Shown here in pieces: positions 53,071 through 64,000 of a stretch of 64,000 nt of DNA. The stretch is from contig CM041108.1 of the NCBI GenBank assembly GCA_023079485.1, positions 186,001 to 250,000 on the forward strand, given 5' to 3'. Below the pieces are notes generated by a model. It was not told where the DNA came from and searched no databases. It saw only the letters and a list, made by a program, of their open reading frames with translations. Positions within the stretch are counted from its first letter, which is position 1. Each line of letters starts with the position of its first letter. Both the position numbers and the translations under genes were made by a program. Origin of the DNA: Archilochus colubris (Eukaryota > Chordata > Aves > Apodiformes > Trochilidae).

Positions 53071-55389
53071 AAAGCTGCTCAATTCTTCTCATTTCAGTGA
53101 CAACACCAAAAATAACCCCAAGAGAGGAAAAACGTGAATCAAGAGGAGAAGCAGCACTTGCCTACAACACCTCCTCGGATCAGTCTGTTCTGTTCCAGGA
53201 GAATTTGTAGATGTTTTCCTCCAGCTGCAGGTGTAAACACAGAACAGACAACAAGCATGAAAAGATTTAGCCAAGAAATAACGTGGTGCTTTTACTATTT
53301 CACCCCTGATGGGTTTTTTCTTTCCAGCCCCTCACACAGTGTCCAGAGGTGCCTTCCCTGGAGTCAGTGAAAGTCATGCAAGTATCAGACAGCATTGCAA
53401 GGCCTCATTTTTTGCTCTTAAATAATCACCCTGAAAAAAACCCAGATGCTGAGATTGCTACACATCTCAAGGAGGAAGAAAAAACATCTTCAGTGTCTCA
53501 GGGACTTGTTACAAACCAGCCCAGACAGCAAGAGTACTGCATTTTTAGCCAGATTGATTCATCAGTGATTAGAATGGGATTCATTAAAAAAAATTAAAAA
53601 TTAAAAAAAAAAAAAAATTAGCTGGAGCTGTTCCCACTGTAAAGTGGGGTTGAGTGAGAAGCAATCCGTTTTGTCTGGGAAGTGGGCAATGTCATTTTGT
53701 AAAACTGCCTTTTTTGTTAAAATTTCCTTCTTTACTGGGAATCAGCAACTTTGTTTCACTTGTGACTTAAAAACCTACCTTGAAATTTTTTTGCAATTTT
53801 GTACTTTCATGTTCATCCATTTCATTGGCTAGCACAGAAATACCACACACCACTTCCTAGTTCAGGGCAAGGAAGTGATTTTTTTTTTCCTTTTTTCCAT
53901 TTCTACTTTCCTTTTCCCACGTAAATCTGTGACAATTCCTCAAATAAGACCAAAGAAAACCAAACAAAACAACAAAACCAAACCCCATTTGCATTATCTA
54001 TTTGGTGGAACACATTTTGGTTGAGAGAAATACTGACATTTCCAGATGGTAAGCTTTAAATGCACCTCTGAAATTAATTTTTTTTTCATTCACTAGAGAA
54101 TATTTATACTTTGAACTCAAGGAAAGTTAAAATATCACTGATATCTTCCCTGATAGTCAACTTTTTACATTTTTTGGATGATCTGCCCACAAAATTTGAT
54201 TGAATGCACTCATCAGGCTTCCCAAGTAACCTCATAGAGCCTCCTGCAGAGTTCTTTGCAATCTGATGGGGAAACTCATTAAGAGAAATTATTTCCAGTA
54301 TTATTATTATTTCCAGTAAATTGTTCTCTTTGCCCTCACCAACTCTGACTCCATTTCAGACTTGTGGAAACATTTTATTTTGAGATAACAGCCCTGATGC
54401 CACTGTCCAAGAACAATAGAGGATGAATCTGGATTTCACAGACCATCTCATCTAATTCCTGTATAAACAGGCCATAAGCTTTTTTTAAAATTAAATGCCA
54501 TTCCAAGGCCAATAGATATGGTTCAACTGAAGCAGAGCTCTGAAAATAAAAATTAAAAAAAAAAAAAAGACAAGTACAGATAAAGAATGTGCAGTGAGGG
54601 GCTGTATCCTAACTCCAAATACTAAAATCTGCCTCCAGCTCTGCCTGTCACAAGTATGTCAGGGCTCAGGGGAAAGACAAGGGCAAATTTTGATGCTTTT
54701 TAATGGAAATGGAAAAACTTTTTAGCTCCCAGACTGTGTTTGCAACACAGCAGGCAAGAGGGAAACCTTTTATCTCATCTCCATCTCTCTGGGCCACAAG
54801 AGTAGAGCTCAATGGCAGCAAATCCCTGGGAATTTCAATGCTTCCTGCAAACTAACATTGCCCAACTTGGATGATTTTTCAGGTTCAGGTGCAAACCTGT
54901 AGATGCACTGAAACCTGAAGATGATTTTCCAAGCTGATGACTGTATTAAATACACACAGAGTGGAGCAATGTCTCACCTTGGCTTGGGTGACATCAGCTG
55001 GAGTTTCACTGTCAAAGTATGACCTGATGGAGATGCTGGGGCCATTGCAGAGCTGATGGGGAGGGGAGATGGAATTAAAGCCTTCCAGACACCATTGTGC
55101 AAGGGAAAAGAAGAAATCCTTTCAACCCTCTCAGCACCCCTTGGCTAAGTCACCTGAGATGTCCATGACTGACTTGTTACCACCCCCCAAATGCAGGGAT
55201 ATTTAAAAAATCATCTTCAGAGGGTGACAAAGATCCAATTTTTGGATGTCCAGACAGAACTGCAGGAAGGGAGGTGACAGCAAATAGCCTAGGGAAGGAA
55301 AAAATAGGTTTTGTTCTGCCACATTCAGCACCACCTGGTGACACAGTGGCATCAGCAACATCCCACCCAAGGAGGTGTGACATGAGAAT

Positions 55390-55495
55390 TTGGAATGGTT
55401 TGAGTTGGAAGGGGCTTTAAAGATCCTTAAGATCCAAGCCCACTGCATGGGCAGGGACACCTCCCTCTAGGACAGGTTTGCACAGTGGTATGGAA
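55390..55495 (-). mobile_element. CR1 LINE 3' UTR fragment
   Basis: The run tggaatggtttgagttggaa, then ggggctttaaagatcctta and gcccactgcatgggcaggga followed by cacctccctctaggacaggt. This is the minus-strand copy of the same CR1 3' UTR class as the one at 30762-30895. Confidence 0.9.
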
Positions 55496-55600
55496 AGTCT
55501 GATGAGTCCCATTTTCTCCAGGTTTCTTGTTAGAAAAGCAAAACTTAGACCAGCAAAGTCCCTGCCTGGCATTCTAAAAGAGAAACAACCACAACAGCTT

Positions 55601-56695
55601 TGTTTAGATATTTAGTTTTTAATTAAAAAATAAAGGTTATCTTAATACATCTCTTGCAGCCTCTGGGCAAAATGCACCCTTAACAAGACTTTATGAAACA
55701 TGATCCACATCTACTCTTGGCACATATTTTAAACAAAACGTGAACTTTCTGCAGCAACTTCTTAAATCCATCGTTTTCCCAAACCCCTGGAAACATTTAA
55801 ATGTTCTTTAGAAAAACCCTACAAAAATTAGAAGTGGGCCCAAAGCAAAAAAAAAAAACAAAAAACCCTAAAAAAAAAAAAAGCTCCCAGATCCAAGCAT
55901 CCCAAAGCTTTTGGAGCAGACTCAAACCCTCAACTCATTCAAAGTTTTTTCTCCTGAATCACTGCAAAGTCACAGACACAGCACCCAAACAACCAAGAGA
56001 TGAAGTCTGGATGCTGACCCGGTTGTCAATCTCACTTCAGATGCTTTGATCTTTCCACTGGGCCAAAGCAAACCTGTGGGTCTGAACTCCTTCCTAAACC
56101 AGCCCAAGTTGGGCCCTTCCCTAACAGAAATAAGTGCTGGTTACATGCTGAAATGGGGCTATCACAGCTCTCCATTTCTTAGCTGTCCCTGATCCAAGTC
56201 CTCCATCTCTTTGCACTCATTAAAAGGCAAGAAAGAATAAAGCCAAGTGACCACACTGACCCCTCCAGCACAGTCCCATCTCTACACATTTGCCTCCCAC
56301 AGTGTGGAAGGAGCCCTGGGTTTCTCTTTTCCTCATCTCAGGCTTTCCAGATGTGGTTTTTCCTGACAAGTTCTTGAGGTTTCCATGCCCAGGCATGGGG
56401 AGGTTGAGGCTTGGGTGGATGGGGATGGGTGGCACTGCTCCCAGGGGACATTTTTGTTCCACCATGGCCCATGATGGCTCATTCCCAAAGGCACAAAGTG
56501 ACCAATCTTTAGACTTATACACAAGGTCTACATATATATATATATATTTATATATATATGTACACACACACAATTACATACATATTTAAATATATATATA
56601 TACATATATATATTTGGTTTGGGGTTTTTTTGTTTTTTTTCTTTTCTTTTCTTTCCTTTTTCTTTTTTCTCCCTTTTCCCTCCTTGCTTTCCCTT
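55601..56695 (-). other. BARX2: Probable BARX2 3' UTR
   Basis: Follows the BARX2 stop codon on the transcribed strand. The nearest variant poly(A) signal is ATTAAA at about 55624-55618, roughly 1.07 kb past the stop. A pyrimidine run (56631-56690) and TA repeats (56531-56612) lie early in this stretch. The 55600-56220 part is repeat-free and looks like possible UTR, but the 3' end cannot be fixed without transcript data. Confidence 0.4.
56531..56612. repeat. (TA)n and (CA)n compound microsatellite
   Basis: Two TA tracts separated by a short cacacacacaatt stretch and a second tatatata run. In the likely BARX2 3' UTR. Confidence 0.85.
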
Positions 56696-60838
<4,143 letters not shown>

Positions 60839-60965
60839 CTGGCAGGGAAGGAAGCAGAGGGGAGAAAGGGCAGGTGAGTAATGGGAGCACTGGAGGGAAG
60901 CAAGAGAGAGGGAACCCTGCCCTGGCTCTGCCCAGTGACCAGGAGCAAGGCAGTTCCCTTCTCTG

Positions 60966-61612
60966 AATCATAGAATCACAGAATCATAGAATGGGCTGGG
61001 TTGGAAGGGACCTCAGAGATCATCAAGTCCAACCCTTGATCCACTCCCCCCGTGGTTCCCAGCCCATGGCACTCAGTGCCACATCCAGGCTCTTTGGAAA
61101 GATCTCCAGACACGGAGAATCCACTACTTCCCTGGGCAGCCCATTCCAATGCCTGATCACCCTCTCCAGAAAGAAATTCTTTCTCATCTCCAACCTAAAC
61201 CTCCCTGGCACAACTTGAGACCCTGCCCTCTTGTCTTGCTGAGAGTTGCCTGGGAAAAGAGCCCAACCCCCCCCTGGCTCCAACCTCCTTTCAGGGAGTT
61301 GGAGAGAGTGATGAGGTCTCCCTGAGCCTCCTCTTCTCCAGCCTCAACACCCCCAGCTCCCTCAGCCCTTCCTCACAGCAATTCTGCTGGATCCCTTCAC
61401 AGCCTCCTTGCTCTTCTCTGGACCTGCTCCAGCACCTCAATCTCCTTCCTGAGCTGAGGGGCTCAGAACTGGACACAGGACTCAAGCTGTGGCCTCACCA
61501 GGGCTGAGCACAGGGGCAGAATCCCTTCCCTGGACCTGCTGGCCACGCTGTTCCTGAGCCAGCCCAGGATGCCATTGGCCTTCTTGGCTACCTGGGCACA
61601 CTGCTGGATCTG
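60966..61612 (-). mobile_element. CR1 LINE 3' fragment, about 650 bp
   Basis: It starts with three octamers (atcatagaatcacagaatca then tagaatgggctgggttggaa), as expected for the reverse complement of a CR1 tail. Then aagtccaacccttgatccac, cctgggcagcccattccaat, ctccagcctcaacaccccca and gatgccattggccttcttgg. The reverse transcriptase C-terminal frame is broken by indels. The clear octamers mark it as a fairly young copy. It lies 128 bp upstream of the BARX2 exon 2 acceptor and is in the sense orientation relative to BARX2. Confidence 0.95.
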
Positions 61613-62224
61613 TTCCTTCTCCCACATTGCATGTGTTTCTTTTTCCCTGGGCTGGGAGTTGTGATGTACATTCCCCTAGCATAGGGAAAGGAAGATCTGT
61701 GTTTCTGATGCTTTTTTTTTTTTTTTTAATAGTTTAAAACACACATGGTTGAAGCAATCTAATTACAAGAGATTCACAAGAGATTAAACTCAGCAAATTA
61801 AGAGATCTGTCCCCATTCATGCAACTCTGCTTCTCTACAGACACGAGGAGAGGGTTCCCTTCACAGCATCACCCAGCCTCCCTTCACCAGTGTCAGACAA
61901 TGGATTTGAGTCACAATACACCTCACCTCCAAGCAGATAAATGAACAAATCAGAGGAACCAAACCTGCATCCTCTGCTGCCTATACTGACCCTGCTGACT
62001 CTACAGGCAGAGATAAGGACGAAGAGATGGGAAGCAGAGTTTTTCTCCAACTCTTAACTCTCCATCTTATAACGACCAGTTGATACCAGCCCTAAAAAAC
62101 AAACCAGCAGTTCTGCTCTAATCCTTTCAGGTCAGGGCCAGTCTGGGATGAGAAATCTAAACATTTCCAAACACTAGAGGAAGTTCTGATTCACATGAGG
62201 CCTTTGGATTTATAGCTATAGACA

Positions 62225-62440
62225 GATTGCTGCTCAGCCTTAGCCTCAGGAAAACAAATGTTCCTTTAAAATTCAGGCAGGGAAACAAGGCCGTGTGTGG
62301 GAAATGCACTCGCATTGCAAGACAGGTCTCTAGACTTCAGGGAGTCCTGGGCAAGTTACTTTCTTGCTCCGTGCCTCAGTCTACCTCATTTACAAAATGC
62401 GAACAATCATCTCTCCCTACTTCACTGGTGGTAAAACAGG
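62225..62440 (+). mobile_element. MIR-type SINE remnant in BARX2 intron 1
   Basis: The run cctgggcaagttactttctt, then gctccgtgcctcagtctacc and tcatttacaaaatgcgaaca followed by atcatctctccctacttcac matches the MIR core in order. The best preserved of the SINE remnants here, antisense to BARX2. Confidence 0.75.
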
Positions 62441-64000
62441 GACCAGAGTTTAATGTACACCAAGTATTCCAAGATCTGGAGATAAACGGTGCCGTGAAAA
62501 GGAAAGTATTACACCAGCAGGATTGTGAAACCCTGAAATATGAATCACCACTAATGAAAATAATGATCTACAGACCTCAACGAGTCTATTTTGGTGAATA
62601 ACTCATCAGAGTGGAAGAAAGGAGCTGCCAGCCTGGCCTGCTGGTGACCTGTATTCCTTTCCCTCCTCCCTGGAGAGAAGGGATGCAAGCGCATCCATCG
62701 GGTCCTGGCTGAGCTGCAGAGCATGGGGCACATCAGAGACCCAAGCAGCTCCTTGATCATTGCTCCTCTCCACAGCCACTGCAAGTTGTGCAAAATCCAG
62801 CCACTTACAAAGCAAGCCTGGAAACTGCTGCCAAAACACTGTCAGTCCCAAGGGACAGGGAATTTAAAGCAAGCCTGTGACTACTGACAAGGACTTAAGC
62901 CTTGCTTTCTCCTCCACTTCTCTGCAGCACTAAAAATAAAATATTTCTATTAAGTTTCAACTATTCTGCTTGAACTGCCAAGGAAGCACTGGAGAGATGA
63001 GATCAGAACTGCCACACCAACCTTTAGCTTGCTAGAAGCATTATCTGCCTTTTCTTCCTGTGGATTTTTTTCAGCTGAAGCTGCTCTGTGGCATCACTGA
63101 GAAACCTGGCAGAAATTCTGTCTTGATTTACAACTTCAGTGGCTGTTCAAAGATCATAAATTAGGATAGAGCACCCTGGCCTCTGCTTTAAACTACTAAC
63201 TGTGCCCCCATGGATATTTATGCACCCACTGACACCAGCCAGCTGCATAGAAAGTGCAACAGATCCTGTTCCCATAGGCTGCATCCTCCTTCCCAGTACC
63301 CACAACAGTTTCTGCCATAAGAGGACAGCAAATGCAAGGTCAGCCCACCAAAGGAACAATTGTTTCACCCAAATTTGAAAAAATAAAGTAAAATAAAAAA
63401 AATAAATATCCAGCCCCTCTTCCCTTTTTGAAGGGCACATCCATTGCAAGAGCCCTGTGCAGGAGCCCTGCTTCAAACTCCCCCAGCATGGAGCTCCTGC
63501 TCCCCTGCAGGTTCATTCCCCAAGCATCCTCTCACAGCCTGAAACCTCATTCCTGCCCTTGCACACGGGTGGCCATCCCACCACTGGCTGAGTTGATACT
63601 TTTACCCTTGCACCCCTGCATATTTCCAGCAGGGCTCTCCATAAACCACAAGATTACTAAGGAATAATAAATCACCACAGCTCAGAAAACCCTGTAAGGC
63701 TCTGAGGGACTGAAACTTCTGGACAAAAGCATTTTTACAAGGGACTCTCCAAGGCAGTTCAGCAAAAGGGATTTGACAGCAGAGCATCAGGACTATTTGC
63801 TTTCCCTCTATAGCATGGTAGCAGCATGTGGGGCTGCTTGGAGTGAGGGGAGGGCAGCTACAATGCTCCCAGAGCTTCAGCTTTGCATCCAGCTAAAAGG
63901 AAAGTCTCTTCAGGCCATTTTTCCATTCATCGTGCAGGATCAGGAGTAAAGGGACTGCTTTCTTCCTTCCAGGATCAGCAGAGAGAACTTGGCTCTTTTT

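Larger units (their letters stand above)
51973..55600. other. Intergenic or distal 3' flank of BARX2, no gene seen
   Basis: A-rich runs at 52158-52178, 53586-53618 and 54551-54568, two CR1 tails (listed separately) and AT-rich unique sequence at 53640-54700. No exon was recognised. The right part could contain distal regulatory sequence of BARX2. Confidence 0.4.
60839..64000 (-). other. BARX2: BARX2 intron 1 (3' part)
   Basis: The N-terminal BARX2 exon, expected to be GC-rich and to encode the MHCHAELRLSSPG start, is not found up to the right edge, so intron 1 extends beyond it. The stretch holds a long CR1 fragment (60966-61612), a poly(T) run (61712-61728), a MIR remnant (62225-62440) and unique sequence. 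No other gene was recognised. Confidence 0.75.

Noticed and set aside
60839..64000. BARX2 exon 1 within the right end of the window
   Set aside because: No GC-rich exon encoding the conserved N-terminus was found on the minus strand; only CR1, MIR and unique intron sequence.

Overview
The window looks like a piece of a bird nuclear genome, transcribed leftward for the two genes it holds. The evidence is vertebrate exon-intron structure with clean GT/AG sites, many chicken-repeat-1 (CR1) LINE fragments ending in the avian ATTCTATG octamer tail, a few degraded MIR/CORE-type SINE fragments, CpG depletion and many short homopolymer and simple repeats. No prokaryotic genes, CRISPR array, rRNA or tRNA were seen. 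The species cannot be fixed from the sequence.

Left end (about 960-4132, minus strand): a complete coding region for TMEM45B, a seven-span membrane protein. It has five coding exons, giving 281 residues. The last coding exon (960-1077) is short and sits in a different frame from the readthrough of the exon before it. I placed it by its splice acceptor and by the C-terminus ending in GSDEE, which matches the family. A noncoding first exon must lie further right and was not found. TMEM45B introns carry two CR1 tails, a 108-bp tandem duplication and a 30-odd-base homopolymer.

Right end (56696-60838, minus strand): exons 2, 3 and 4 of the homeobox gene BARX2, with the homeodomain split between exons 2 and 3 and an acidic, glutamate/proline-rich C-terminus. 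Exon 1 (the N-terminus) is not in the window, so 60839-64000 is intron 1. The order and orientation BARX2 then TMEM45B are the same as on human chromosome 11q24, so this is a conserved synteny block. The gap between the genes here is only about 52.5 kb.

Middle (4133-56695): no protein-coding gene that I can support. It holds CR1 fragments on both strands (the largest, 50505-51972, keeps most of a reverse transcriptase but is frameshifted), ancient SINE remnants, minisatellites and microsatellites. It also holds several stretches richer in CpG and in TAAT/ATTA motifs that look like candidate conserved developmental enhancers, most clearly 25200-25790, 33720-34060, 34290-34410, 23820-23960 and a 17-bp palindrome at 20208-20224. 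The natural guess is that these regulate BARX2, but that is inference from position and motif content only. I found no credible new multi-gene system; the points most worth checking are the candidate enhancers and the terminal exon of TMEM45B.
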